The notes under the pieces were generated by a model, which had not been told where the DNA came from, did no database searches, and worked only from the letters and a program-made list of their open reading frames with translations. From Gentiana macrophylla (Eukaryota; Streptophyta; Magnoliopsida; Gentianales; Gentianaceae): DNA of 64,000 nucleotides. Positions 11,750 through 24,380 of this stretch are shown one piece after another (positions within the stretch are counted from its first letter, which is position 1; each line of letters begins with the position of its first letter). Made by a program: the position numbers and the translations under genes. Location of the stretch: NCBI GenBank assembly GCA_026214975.1, contig CM047807.1, forward strand, positions 71,217,824 to 71,281,823, given 5' to 3'.

Positions 11750-12753
11750 TCAGACGATCAGTCCGAAATGTCCAGGCTTTTTGCGATTGAAGCTACTGAG
11801 ATAATCGAGTTCCTTACTTTGTTTTAACTCAGGACATTCAGGTTTGAAGTGTCCTGGTTTCTTGCAATGAAAGCATAGATAATCATTGTCTTTCTTTGGT
11901 TCTTCTTTCTTCTTTTCACTGAATTTCTTGTTAAAATTCCTTGGAGAACCCTTTCCACCTTTCATCATCCTGATTTTCTTGCTCAGTAGGGCAATCTGCT
12001 CTTGTATTTCATCCAGCAGATTATCCTGAGCTCCTGATGTCTCCTCTTGATGCTTAGCAGCCAATGCAGTTGTCTTTGGTTCCTCCTTTTCAGTGGTAGG
12101 AACCAATCTCTTGCTGAATTCATAGGCTTTAAGATCTGAGAATAATTTGAATGTATCCTCTTCATGTAGCTTTCTCGTTTCTTCTATTGCAGTGACTTTC
12201 ATCTCCCAAAATTCTTTGTCAGGTAATGCTTCCAGGATTTTTGTGTTTATTTCTTCTTTTGAATAACTTACACTCGGCAGGTAAGTTCATCCAGGATAGC
12301 ATTGAATCTTGACTCCATTTGCTCAATGGTTTCATTTGGCAGCATTTTGAACTTTTGAAACCTCTTTTTGGCCACACTGATTTTGTTCTTCTTGATAGCA
12401 TCAGTGCCTTCACAGATCAACTGTATTTTGTCCCAAAGTTCCTTTGCAGTTTTGCAATCTTTAACCTTCATGTACATATTGCTATCCAAGGTTCTATAAA
12501 TGATATCAATAGCAATATTGTTGAGGTTTGCTATCTTTCTATCTTCAGCATTCCATTCTCTCTTTGGTTTTGGAATGTACTCTGTCACATCACCCACTGT
12601 TACTGCCTTGGTAATCTCCAGTGGTCCATCTGTTAGCACATCCATCATTTCATCATGAGTTGCAGCAAGGTAAGCATGCATTCGACGTTTATATTCATCA
12701 AATCTATCTAAAGAACACATCAGCATTGTTCTAGCATATTGAGTGTTATCCAT
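11750..12753 (-). pseudogene. Copia B gag (capsid and nucleocapsid), one frameshift
   Basis: Begins MDNTQYARTMLMCSLDRFDEY at 12753. The capsid-type UBN2/retrotransposon gag region includes KELWDKIQLICEG and RFNAILDEL. A frame change near 12268-12202 separates it from the second half, which continues with LEALPDKEFWEMKVTAIEE and a basic region. The nucleocapsid zinc knuckle CFHCKKPGHFKPEC (CX2CX4HX4C) is at 11834-11875. Gag forms the virus-like particle and the knuckle binds element RNA. The start is the first ATG after the primer-binding site, about 100 bp into the internal region. Confidence 0.93.
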
Positions 12754-12838
12754 GATGCAAGTTTTTGAAAATCAGTGATTTGAAAAGTTTTCAGAGTATT
12801 TTCACAAGCACAACAAGTAGGATTTCTTCAGAACAGAA

Positions 12839-12856
12839 GCACTGCTCCGATACCAA
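12839..12856 (-). other. Copia B primer-binding site
   Basis: On the minus strand, directly after the 5' LTR, it reads TTGGTATCGGAGCA, one base from the usual plant copia site TGGTATCAGAGC, which pairs with the 3' end of initiator methionine tRNA. Confidence 0.88.
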
Positions 12857-12857
12857 T

Positions 12858-14540
12858 TCTTGGTCCCTTGAAAAGGCTTTAGTTAAGTTTAGAGGGGGGT
12901 GAATAAACTTAACACTTAAAACTTTTGGAGTTAACAAACTCAACAACTTCAAAGACCTCTTTGATATCTCGATAACTCTTTGATACACGAATCACCGACA
13001 GATTAAGTTTCTTGAATTTGTGCGTGGAATTATATCAAAAATTAAGTCTTATTACTTGTTGTTAAATATGATACTAAGTATTAGATACTCATTAGTGTAT
13101 GTGTGTGATTTGAGTTGCTAGATTCAAGAGGTTGATGTGTATAGTAAACTAAATGCAGAATGTAAGTCACGAGAAAGTAAGTAGGCGATTTTATAGTGGT
13201 TCCAGGTGGTGTAATCTCTGTCAGTCCACTCTTCTCATGTGATGTTGGAGGAAATTCACTAGAGATCTTTGATGTATCTCATTACAAAGATTCCTAAGTT
13301 GCTTGTCCTTCACCAATAACTATGGCTTCACAAACCGAACACTTGGAGCAGTAGGATTCTTTGCTCCAAAGTCTTCCACTTGGTCTTTGAAGGGTAGGAT
13401 TGCCTCTTCACTAGCTCCACCACAAACAACGATCTTTCACACCCAACAGATGCTTCTTTGTCCTCGGCCAGGTTCTTTGTAAAATAAAGATTGAATCAAG
13501 TAAATGATTCGATTGCAAGCACTTGATTAGGATGATATAATCAAGTGACTTGCGAGTCTTCAAGTGTGTAAACTTGATGTAGCTTGAATCTGAGAATACA
13601 CTTGAAGATTTTCTCTGGATCGAGAGCCTTAAGCTCAGTAAGTTCGTGAGGTGTTTTTGCGGCTCGGAATTATCACTTATATTTTTCTTTTTAAAGTTCA
13701 TCATATTTTCTGAGTTGAAAGTCCTCTATTTATAGGTAGGAATGCATGTGACTTGTATTTGAAATTCAAATATAACCGTTCCTGGTTTTTGTCCCATTTG
13801 ACTTGCTTTCGTCACTATGCATGGGGTCGACAGCGTCGAAACCTTTTGATGAATGCGATCATCCACCCTTTGACTTGTAACCATTGGATAAAGTTCTGAA
13901 TCATCCCAACATTTTTTTAATCTCATCCATTGATTTGTTTGATAAATCAGAGGTAGTTGGTTGTCCTTATCCATGTAATCTTCCAATGTAAACTTGAATT
14001 AATCGAGGTATATATATCAGCAGGTTCATCAGTCTGCTGAAATACCTATCGATCTATTTGAATTATAATTTCTTTGTGTTTAAAACACAATCTGGTGAGA
14101 CTTCTTTTATCTAACTTTTATTTGTGAAGTTAGATTACACCTTTTGCAAATAACTAAGTTCCAATCACCATCCAACTTAAGGAACTTAGACCTTCTACAC
14201 AAGGTATATGTAATCAGTTTAGGTCATCACAGACTTGCCTAAATTCGGATTCCATATCCTTGACTTTAATTACTAAGTTTGATCCCTTAGCCTTCATTAA
14301 CTGAGTTTGAGCCCTCACCTTCGGTCTCAAGAGGGTTCTGACTAGTCTCGACCTATCTACCCTATCGATATAGACTAGTCTGGCGATATAAATCGGTGAC
14401 CATACTGATGCTTGTTTGATCAAACCTAATCAAAGATCAAACTCTAATAAGCCTATACATTTGATCTAGACATCCTTTTGCCTTTGCACTATAACAGTTA
14501 GTATGGCACTCATCACTAAAACTTAGAAATAAGTCCAACA
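12858..14540 (-). repeat. Copia B 5' LTR (1683 bp)
   Basis: Full-length partner of 721-2409. The inner end reads TCTTGG instead of TGTTGG, one mismatch from the other copy. A TATA-like segment (CTCTATTTATAGG near 13728 on the plus strand, giving CCTATAAATAG on the minus strand) is a plausible promoter for element RNA. Confidence 0.94.
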
Positions 14541-14545
14541 GTGAA

Positions 14546-15016
14546 AAAGACACTACATCGGCTAAGTGACCAGCCAAGGCACCGCACCAAAATAAAGATT
14601 GAAATCGTGGGAAAATTAAAGTGTGAAAAAAATCAATTTTTATACACGTGGAGAATAAGGGAGTTATGGAAGATTATTCTGAGGATGATTACACACGTGG
14701 AGATCAACTTATAATCATAGAAGTAACCATATTATCTTTCAAATTACAAATGCCTAGATTCCCGGGCTCTATCATTACTTACCTCAATCCACTCCCCCAC
14801 TTCACTCGAATATCGCGATTTACATACACAAAATCATGTCATTATGTCACAAAATCCTTCCATATTCAAACCACGTTCACACTACCCAAATCATCCTATA
14901 TAAACGATACTTAAAGACTTTCAGAAATCTTTACACTCGTTTGCAAATTACAAACCCTACTTTTGATTCTCTCTGAAAAATCGAAGTGTTCTTTTCTAAA
15001 CATCAATCAACTATCA
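14546..15016 (+). other. Copia A spacer before its third ORF
   Basis: Non-coding continuation of Copia A on the far side of Copia B. A TATA-like string (TCCTATATAAACG near 14892-14904) lies about 115 bp upstream of the ATG at 15017, so a separate transcript for the third ORF is possible but not shown. Confidence 0.45.
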
Positions 15017-17813
15017 ATGGCTTCATCCTCCTCAAACACCCAAGCTGGGTATGAAAAATCGATTGCCACTGGATCATTCTTCCAAGAAGAACACTACTTA
15101 AAACTATGTGGAAATGATGAAGAAGCGAAATGATTGGCAGCAGGATGCAAAAACCTAAAATTATCAACCTTTCTCAATCCTCCAATAACCGAAGTTTGCT
15201 ATGAAAATCTCATCTCCTTCTAGAAATCTGCAAAATATGTATCTGGGCTCCTTGCTGAAGAAGGTGATGAGTGGGAAGAAGACAAGATTTTTGCATCCGT
15301 CAATGGCAAAGAAGTGGTCATTACACAAAAGGTAATTCAAAAACATCTTAAACTTTCAAATAAGGGTCAAGCAAAAGTGACCTTGGTACAACAAAACTTG
15401 GATGATTTCTGGCCGACAATCACCAAAACGGAAAACCCAGGGTCTAAAAAGGTCAATTGTCTTAGATCCGCTTTAAAGAAACCATTCAGTGAGTTCAGTG
15501 CCCTAATTGGCAAAAGCATTGAAGGAAAGTTGAGAGCAAATAATGCTATCACAGAAATCAGAATGCGGCTAATGGGAATCATCTACAACAATCTAGAGTT
15601 CTATTGGGCAAAATACTTCTTTTTAAGAATCAAAGAACAAATCCAAGGTGAAGTAAAAGCGGCCGAAAAGGGGACAACAGAAGGAAAGACGAAGAAAGGA
15701 CAATTCTGGGTGAAAAAGTCATATGGGATTCAGTTACACTATCTGATGCAATGCCTTAAAGTACATGTTGTAAAACTTCACAAATTGCATGAGTCCAAGG
15801 TCATGTTTACCTATGTTAAACAGCAAAAGCAAGCTGGAGGAAGGAAGAGAAAGAAAACCACAACTCATCCCTCCAGTCAAAGTAAGAAGCAAAAAAGGTT
15901 CAACATAATCTGGACAAGGCGACCTTTGGAAAATTAATTGATGAAAAAGAAGAAGAAGAAGAAGATTCTGATGTTGAGGCAGAACAACAAGAAGAAGAAA
16001 ATGAAAGTGACAATGAACAACCTCAAATTGAGGAAGTCACAGGAGACACTGGAGATGTTGAGGAATCTCCAGAAGAACCTGCACAAATGTCTGCAAACGA
16101 TATTGATGATCGAATTGCAGAATATCTTGAATGGAAAGAAGGTGATTCGAAATCACTTCAGATTCGTAACGCATGCTTGCTGAGGAGGCATGGCTCTTTA
16201 ACTTTCTGGAAATCACAACTCTGGTTGGTGTACTTGATGAATCCCCTCTCTTGGACATGGTTGATGCAGCAAAGGCAAAACTGCCCCAGATCTCTCCGCA
16301 TCGGACAAAGTGATGACACGTAGGATGGTGGAGATGATGATGATAATACTGATCCAGATGATGGAGATGATCATGATGACAATGATAATGATGATCATCA
16401 TGCTGATAATCGTGACAAACAAGGAAAAGAGGATACTCCTACACCGGATGCAATTGATGATAACATTCTTCTAAGTTCTTTCCTACAGCCACATGCATCC
16501 ACCAAGTCAACAACACCAGCCAAGACAACACCTCAACCACTGTCTGTTGAAACTCCAGCAGACAACACAAACGTAGTGGACAGCGGCTCACCGCCGCCGC
16601 CACTCCGGTCAAGGAAATCCCAAAGACAGAGAGAAAGAACAGCAGCTCAACCTACACCAGTATACACATCCACCCAAATACTTGAAGATTTGGAAATCGG
16701 TGCAGATGTCACTCAACATCAAGACAGAGGACAGCAAACAGATCCAAAACCAACTGACATTCGACACAAACTCTCTCAAATTTGCCCATTGGCGATCTCT
16801 GTTGAAGGATTGGAGCAGCAAGCCATGTATCTCAGATCCATGACTTCAGCATTTAATGATAAAAGCTCCTCCATTGAGCAAAGTTCCAGGCCATTGCAGA
16901 GTACAATGATGCCACGAGAATATTGTTGTTCAACAATAAGGAAATCGATGAGGCATTTCAACATCAATATCACTAAAGCAACCTTGCAGGTCTCAGGCAA
17001 CATATTTCCCAAGAAAATGATTCAATGGCATTGGCATTTGGCACTAGATTTCGCAGTGTCACTGAGAAATTGACTGATCATGACAACAAGTTTACATCCA
17101 TTGAGTCAAAATTGGACTCTCTGATTGGAACAGCAATGAGAGGCTACCAATAGCATCTTACTCAAAGCCAAAGGATGATCTTTGCCAAAGGGGAAATCAG
17201 GATAAGCTGAAGGATCAACTATTAGACCCTAAACTTCTTTGAAGAACAAGCGAGAGCAAGGGATAGAAATCGAGAATCGAAATGAAGCGGAAGAACGACA
17301 AAGGAGGGCGGAGAAGAAAGAGAAAATGCCCTAAATGAACCCTGCAATGGATTTCCTCTTCCTATGCAAAGAAGAGATGATGACAGAAATAGATCCGGCA
17401 AATAGCAAAGGCCTGGATCTAGTCAAACCAAAGGGATCGACAAGTTAACACTGGACTTAGCACCAAAGGAAAAAAGAAGAGAGGCGAGCAGCTCGGATAC
17501 AACTGCGGAGCATAGAACGTTCACTACTCACAGAAGCAAAGCAGAATATGAAGCAGATGTACTAGACCACGTAAGAGAATTTTTTAGAGTACAGGAAGGA
17601 CTTTATCCTCATTGTTTGCAAGATGAAGCATGGGCTGATTGGCTAAGCTATCAGGATGAAAGAATGAGAACTGATATGGCCAAACTCTGCAACGATGTCA
17701 AAAGAGAATTTGCACTTCTAAAACAAACAACCAGCAGACCAAGTTCAGCCATACCACTCTCTGCAAAAGGACCAGAAGACTTGCCAACTGAACAACAAGA
17801 AGACTTCAATTAT
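15017..17813 (+). pseudogene. Copia A third ORF, 5' part, cut by the Athila-like insertion
   Basis: The ATG at 15017 opens MASSSSNTQAGYEKSIATGS. In-frame stops TGA (15131) and TAG (15221) interrupt it, then the same frame runs to 15937. This N-terminal domain (about 300 residues) ends in a lysine-rich stretch (QAGGRKRKK) that could be a nuclear signal. A frame change leads to an acidic glutamate-rich region (15935-16140) and an aspartate-rich, GATGAT-repeat stretch (16325-16420). Later parts are proline- and serine-rich and then coiled-coil-like (about 16960-17150). The last open segment (17616-17813) runs straight into the Athila-like LTR. It has the same layout as the Copia B third ORF: N-terminal domain, acidic linker, C-terminal coiled coil. 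Function unknown. Confidence 0.75.
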
Positions 17814-19435
17814 TGATGAGAGTCAACTTTGCTATAATTTCGTGTGCATTTTACCCTATAATTGTAGCATATTCGGTGTAATTTTGGGGTAGTTAAGTGT
17901 TTTTATAGGCACATTTCGCCACGAGTTGAATCACGAGATGCTAAGACGTTTACGTCGAAAATCTCGATATTTTTGGGTGATTTGTGTATGTTTTATTGGT
18001 GTTTGTCACGCTTGGATATGTGGTTTATTTTTATTACAGGTATGGCGTGATAGAGGGCGTGACGAGGATCACAGCGGTACAAAAATCGTCTAAAACGGAG
18101 TTCGTATGAGAAAATGACGTGTGATTCAAATTCAAGCATTCGGGAAAAAATATTATTATTATTATCCAACTATGTCGGGATCCCGACTTTTGTGTTGAGT
18201 GGAGGTGAAGTCCCAGTATTTTCGTCCGTGTGCTTGAGTGCTTCCTTCTTCAAATAATAAAAAATAAAAAGAAGAGAGGAAAAAGAAAAAGGGAAAAGCC
18301 TATTGGTCAAAGAGAGGGCCCACCCTATTACAAACAAATAATGTTGCGGTAAAGAAGGGCTATGCTGATGCAATTTATTAGACGGGAATTTTTCGGAAAA
18401 GGAGGAAGTCGGCAATGGTGTTATAAAAAAACCACTTAGGTCAAATTTCAACATACGATTTTTCATAAAGACAATTTTCTTTTTTCCTGCTGCGACTTTC
18501 TCCTCTCCCTATTAGATTAGTTTTATTTTTCTGCAATATTTTCTTAGAACAACAACTCTTTTATTTTGTGATTGGAACACAAAGTAGCGATTAGTGAGTG
18601 GATTGGATTCACGTTTTCATTGGTAATTTTTATTCAATCCTTTAATCATGTTTATTATTAATTTCTTCATGAATTTCTGCACTTTTATTTTTATTATGAG
18701 TAGCTAAATTTTTGATAGCTAGATTATGTGATGGTTCGCGAAATTGATGCCTAAACGATGATCTAGGGATGAGTAGGGCATAAAAGTTTAATCTTTTGAA
18801 TGTTTGTGTTCTAAAATTTGATCTTAATGCTTTTAGTGGAGCCGCGAACCATTAATTGATTGTATACACGAACTTTATAAATGTATTTTGCGAGTGAGTG
18901 TGCGAATTAGAATTTTAGGATTGTCATGCACGAACTAGTCGAGTTTTTCGCAGCCTGTTCCTTGGTAAGGTTATTCTAGCTAAGCCGTGAACTCGGTGGA
19001 TGCGGAGCATCTCATTGATTTAATCATATAAGGTCAATTAAATTCCATAGAGGGGACTGTTGAACCGAATATAGGGTAACTAGGTTGTGGTATTAGCGCC
19101 TAGGGACCAGTTTAGGAGATTGCACCCACAACACATTCATTAGAAGCTATTGGTTGGTTGGTAGGTTAAGGCTCATCCTTAGTGATTCGGTAAAGGTGTT
19201 AAGAGTAGTGTTTCTTGATCATAATTTAGCTATTCCTTTATTCATATATTTTAAAGTCGTCATTTTTATTTTCCAGCTATAATTACCTTCACCAATATTT
19301 GTGAGCCTAAACTAGATACAAAAGTGATTGTGATAATTGACGGATTCCTCGTGGGATACGACCTTGCTCGCCGTTGTAGTACAACCGACCCGGTACTCTG
19401 CCGGTTAAAGTTGGTTTACTATAATTTGGCCATCA
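17814..19435 (+). repeat. Athila-like element 5' LTR (1622 bp)
   Basis: Matches 27467-29094 end to end. The open stretch near its end (GFLVGYDLARRCSTTDPVLC, from about 19324) is LTR sequence repeated in the other copy, not a gene. Confidence 0.95.
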
Positions 19436-19442
19436 AGTTTTC

Positions 19443-19460
19443 TGGCGCCATTGCCGGGGA
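19443..19460 (+). other. Athila-like element primer-binding site
   Basis: Reads TGGCGCCATTGCCGGGGA a few bases after the 5' LTR. It is one base from TGGCGCCGTTGCCGGGGA, the site common in plant Athila elements and complementary to the 3' end of tRNA-Asp. Confidence 0.88.
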
Positions 19461-19548
19461 ATCGGTCAATATCAATAAGTCATTCAAGTATTTAGGATTA
19501 GGTCGTTTTTATTTTACCATTTTCGTGTTGTTTTGGTGATTGCAGTGT

Positions 19549-21500
19549 ATGACCCGAAGTTCCAAGGAACCACTACTTCCTTTGAATCCAGAGATTGAAG
19601 CATTTGCGAGACATCAGAACAGTGTGAGAAAAAAGAACTCAGTTGGAAGAGCATCGACATCATTTATTAAGTTAGAATCCCAATCAGAAGAATCGGAAAT
19701 GACGTCAGGAAGTGGGGATCTGACGAATTTACATGCTGTAGATGAAACTGAAGATGGTTTACGCCTAGACCCGACGCTTACTCCCGAGGATCGGGAAATA
19801 CAAGGCCTTAACAGAGAGCCCCCACCTAATCAGAGGGCACTTGTCACGGGACCAAATGGGGTTCAAAATCGGGGAGGTCGGCGAGAATCAAGTCCGACAA
19901 TAACAACAAGCCCGTAGAATCGAACAACAACAATCGGGAATTTAGTTGGTCAAGCACCTTTTGACCGAGAATCGGATGATGCAAATGATGATGCGGATGA
20001 TGATGCGAGAATCGGGAACAATATGCGAATCCACCACCGCCGCCTTTATTTATGCACAAAATTTTTATGCACCACAGGGGCACGAGAATCCGAGGCAATC
20101 AGTGCAGAACCAAGGTAATCAGGGCCGGATTTTGAGGACTACGCGCAACCTATCATAGGTGAGGGCACACACCCATCCGTTTGCCACCCATTCCGGCAAA
20201 CAATCCGGAAATTAAACGACATGTGTGGTATCTTACGAACGACAAAGCGATTGCGGTTTGAGGTAAGTCGATCAAGACCGAATCAATTTTTGAACCATTT
20301 CATGCAAGTTTGTCGGACAGTAAAGATGAATGGGGTATCTGAGGAGGCAGTCAGGATGTTGCTATTCCCTTTTGCACTAAAAGAAGCTGCCAGAGCTTGG
20401 TACGAGTCACTCCCACATGAGTCCTTACACACTTGGGATCAAGTGACTGCGAAATTTCTCATGAAGTATTGTCCTCTCTCCAGAACTTTGGACATGAAGG
20501 CTGACATTGCTAATTTCGAACAATTGGACATGGAGAGTATGCACGAGGCTTGGGATAGATTCAAAGCCATGTTGAGAAAATGTCCACAACATGGGCAAGA
20601 AGCATGGAATCAAGTACATCTTTTTATGGAGGATTGAGAGAGGCGATCAATCGAATCGAATGCGGCATGTGGGGAGATATGATGAGTGTGGAGCCCGATG
20701 TTGCATTGGCTACGATAGAGATGGTTGCAGAGAGTAACCGACAATGGAAAACTGGGAGAAGAATGACAAGGAAACCAATTGGTTCGGTTGACCAAGTTGG
20801 GGTAAGTGAAGAGGCTATGAAGATGCAAGCTGAAATGGTTGAACTGAAGAAGCAAATGAGTGATATGTTATCATGGCAGAATGAGTCGAAGGGTTGCGCT
20901 ACTTGTGGTGGTGAACATTGGGCCTCTAATTGCCCAACCCAACATGTTAGCCAATTGACCACCACACAAATGTTAAACGATCCAACCCTCGAAAACCCCT
21001 TTGGCCTTAACTCAATGGACATGCATCCATTATGCTCGAGCCCCATGGTTTATCAAACTGCAGATCCGAGTTTGACCCCCAATTGGCAACAAATGGATGT
21101 GAACTACTTGGCAAATCAGAACAGGGGACAAAATTATCAGAATTGGCGGGACAATCCTAATTTAGCTTGGGCAAGAAATCCTGGTTCGGGCGGACTACTC
21201 GGCCCGCAGTTGTGCAACCACAACAGAATCAATACTGAGCCGCATAGCAACAAAACAATTTTGGTAACACGAGGCAACCTCAACAAGGGCTTACATGCAC
21301 CTAACGCTCATTTTCAATATGCCCGGCCGCACATTCGGCACCACCACACCAGGAACCGTGCAACCTAAAAGTTCCACGGATATTCTATTGGAGCAAATTA
21401 GCGAGAGATGTGAAGGAGATGAAAAATGCCCACGTGAACTGCAATCTGTGGTAAGGAATTTGGAGACTCAAATGGGTCAAATCACGGAGGGTTCGACTTG
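19549..21500 (+). pseudogene. Athila-like gag, several frameshifts
   Basis: The ATG at 19549 opens MTRSSKEPLLPLNPEIE, a typical Athila-type gag start. After an N-terminal low-complexity part (to 19917), the retrotransposon gag fold is visible at about 20260-20640 (FPFALKEAARAWYESLP, WDQVTAKFLMKYCP). A nucleocapsid knuckle CATCGGEHWASNC lies at 20895-20933, spaced CX2CX3HX4C, one residue shorter than the usual CX4H spacing. Glutamine- and asparagine-rich sequence follows. Gag packages the element's RNA. Frame changes near 19920-20220, 20630 and 21370 prevent a single product as read. Confidence 0.9.
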
Positions 21501-21544
21501 ACTCAAGTGGTGGGCTGCCAAGCAACTGATGAGGAATCTAAGGG

Positions 21545-22354
21545 GTGAATGCCATTTATACGAGAAGCGGGAAAGCTGTGGGTATTGAGGTTGAAGCACC
21601 GGTTGTGAAAAAAAGGGAGAATGAGGAGAAGCCCAGTGAAGTAAATGAAGATTGGGAAATCATTGAGGATGAGAAGAAAACCGAGGATGTTCGAAAAGAA
21701 GTAGAGACACCGAGCTCAACGCCCGAAAAGCATGCAGAAACGTCGAAATCAGGTACGCACAACACAGGTATGAATGCTACTAAGAAACCTTTTGATTTAT
21801 CGACTTTGCCATACCCTCCTCGTGGCCCTAAAAAGCCAACTCTTACCAAGAGTCAAAACAAATTTCTCGATATCTTACGAAAAGTTGAGATAAATATTCC
21901 CCTTGTAGATGCGCTTGCAAACATGCCATCTTATGTGAAATTTTTAAAGGGAATTTTATCCAACAAGGCTAAAATGGAGGAAGTTGTTTGTCTCAACGAG
22001 GAGTGTTCTGCTGTTTTCCAAAATAAGTTGCCTCCAAAGTTGAAAGACCCGGGTAGTTTCTCAATTCCATGCACCATAGGCCAAGTTATGTTTCCCAGTG
22101 TGCTATGTGATTTAGGGGCGAGTGTTAGTCTTATGCCCAGGAGAATATATGAGACTTTGGGGTTGGGTGAGCTAAAAAGAACGAACATGACCTTACAAAT
22201 GGCGGATAGGTCGGTTAGGCGGCCCATGGGAGTCGTAGAAGATGTTTTGGTTCAAGTAGAAGTTAGCTTTCCCGTAGATTTTGTGGTTTTGGATATGGAG
22301 GAGGATAGTCATACCCCTATATTGCTAGGTAGACCCCTTTTTGGCTACGGGTAG
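21545..22354 (+). pseudogene. Athila-like aspartic protease region
   Basis: One open frame of about 269 codons. A charged linker (EEKPSEVNEDWEI) leads to a proline-rich segment (LPYPPRGPKK) and then the retropepsin-like domain with CDLGASVSLMP (catalytic D at 22109) and the flap-distal motif TPILLGRPLF. Protease releases the mature gag and pol proteins. The frame ends with a shift just after GRPLFGYG, where the normal continuation (ATGRTLLHVQKG) is in another frame from 22341. Confidence 0.9.
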
Positions 22355-22572
22355 GACTTTGCTTCATGTTCAGAAGGGAGAGATTACGATGAGAGTGGGG
22401 GATGAGAAAGTGACGTTAAATGTTTATAAGTCTATTAAGCACCCATGTGATGACCACGATGAGTGCCACTTTATAGATTCTATATATCCTCTTGTTGCGG
22501 AATGTACTAATACGCAGGTTATTACGAGCCATTGGAAGAATGCTTGATGAAATCAAGCACAATTGAGATCTG

Positions 22573-24380
22573 ATGAAGAAGAGAGAGAGATTTGCATGCG
22601 ATTTAGAGGCTACGGATTATGTTGGTGCCAAGTGGCACAAATTTATGGAGTTGGAACTAAATGAGGAGAAGATGAAGCCATCCATTGAAGATCCACCAAA
22701 AGACTTGGAGCTAAAACCATTGCCTGAACACCTCAAGTATGTTTTTCTTGAAAATGACTTGCTTCCTTTGATTATTTAAATCTGCACTAACATCTTTGCG
22801 GGAAGAAAAGTTACTTAGAGTCTTGAGGAGCCATAAAAAGGCTTTTGGATGGAAAATGGCGGATATCCGGGGAATAAGCCCTGAGATTGTGAAGCACAAA
22901 ATCATCTTGAACGAAGATGCACGGGCGGTGCATCAACCACAAAGAAGACTCAATCCTCACATGCAAGAGGTAGTGAAGAAGGAGGTGATAAAGATGCTCG
23001 AGATGGGGATAATCTATGCCATTTCAGACAGCGAGTGGGTGAGCCCCACACAGGTAGTTCCGAAAAAGGGAGGTATGACCGTTGTCCCTAATGCTAATAA
23101 TGAGTTAATTCCTACGCGTCTTGTTACTGGCTATCGTGTATGCACAGATTATAGGAAATTAAATGACCTTTACACGTAAAGATCATTTTCCCTACCCTTT
23201 ATTGATCAAATGCTAGAGCGTCTAAGTGGTCATGCTTTTTATTGTTTCTAGATGGGTTTAGTGGTTATTACCAAATTGTTATAGACCCCAAGACCAAGAA
23301 AAGACCACTTTCACACGCCCCTATGGCACCTTTGCATACAAAAGAATGCCGTTCGGGTTGTGTAATGCACCATAACATTCCAAAGGTGCATGGTGGCCAT
23401 CTTTGCCGATATGATAGAAAAGTTCTTAGAAGTCTTCATGGATGATTTTAGTGTGTTTGGAGATTCTTTTGATGAGTGCTTGGGGAATTTAGATAAGGTT
23501 TTGCAAAGGTGTGAGGACACCGACTTGGTGTTGAATTGGGAGAAGTGCCACTTTATGGTGGAAGAAGGAATAGTCCTAGGCCATAAGATCTCTAGGTATG
23601 GCATTGAGGTTGATAGGGCGAAGGTGGAGGCGATTGAGAAACTCCCACCCCCTATGAACTTGAAAACACTTCGGGGTTTTCTTGGTCATGCGGGGTTCTA
23701 TAGGAGATTCATTAAGGATTTTTCCAAAATTGCCAAGCCCCTTACACACTTATTGACCAAAGATGTGCCATTTGTTTTCGATGATGACTGTCTACAAGCT
23801 TTCCACACTATTAAGAGCTTATTGGTTAAGGCACCAATCCTAATAGCACCCAACTGGAGCGAGGAGTTTGAAATCATGTGTGATCGAGTGACCTTTGCCG
23901 TAGGAGCGATCTAGGCCAAAAAGAGATAATCTTTTCAAGCCCATCTATTATGCTAGTCACACATTGAATCCACTCAATGTAAGTATGCCACTACCGAGAA
24001 GGAACTTAGCCGTTGTTTTCGCTTTTCGATAAGTTTAGATCCTATTTGCTAGGTTCCAAGGTAGTTGTGTGCACACCGATCATGCCGCTCTTAGGTACCT
24101 CTTTGCTAAGAAGGATGCTAAACCACGCTTGTTGAGGTGGATTTTGCTCCTCCAAGAATTTGATGTGACCATTAAGAATGAGAAAGGGTGTGAGAGCGTG
24201 GTGGCGAGACCATTTGAGTCGCCTACCTAATGAGATGAAGGATGAGGAAGTTGCAAGTGAGATAGGAGATGATTTTCCGGATGAGAGGTTGTTCACGGTG
24301 GATACCGCTATCCACGATATGAAGGTCGATGTTAGGCCCGTGAGTAAGTTTGGAGGCCCCTTGGTTCGGTCCCTATGTTA
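22573..24380 (+). pseudogene. Athila-like reverse transcriptase and RNase H, multiple frameshifts
   Basis: RT starts around EHLKYVFLENDLLPLII (to 22779), then runs SPEIVKHKIIL, QRRLNPHMQEVV, WVSPTQVVPKKGG, and VCTDYRKLND near 23135. Catalytic FMDDFSVFGDSFDECL lies at 23435-23480 and RGFLGHAGFYRRFIKDFSKI near 23690. RNase H follows at 23900-24300 ([31 protein letters not shown]) but is broken. Several shifts are single bases next to short homopolymers (for example near 23180, 23251 and 23290), so at least part of the damage may be sequencing error. Confidence 0.93.

Larger units (their letters stand above)
721..14540 (-). mobile_element. Copia B: complete Sirevirus-like Ty1/copia retrotransposon
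   Basis: A full-length element of about 13.8 kb on the minus strand. The 5' LTR is at 12858-14540 and the 3' LTR at 721-2409, with ends of the form TGTTGG...CCAACA. The flanking 5-bp direct repeats GTGAA at 716-720 and 14541-14545 are identical, which marks it as one integration event. From right to left it holds a primer-binding site, gag with a zinc knuckle, protease, integrase, reverse transcriptase, RNase H, a long third ORF, and a polypurine tract. The order integrase before reverse transcriptase defines Ty1/copia. Coding regions carry several frameshifts and stops, so it does not look autonomous as read. Confidence 0.95.

Noticed and set aside
12858..14540. Dating the Copia B insertion from LTR differences
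   Set aside because: Many differences look like patterned sequence error at CAG and CTG, so a divergence-based age would be inflated.
23135..23480. Active viral-type polymerase
   Set aside because: The motifs are those of a plant gypsy RT and are split over several frames, so no intact enzyme is encoded as read.
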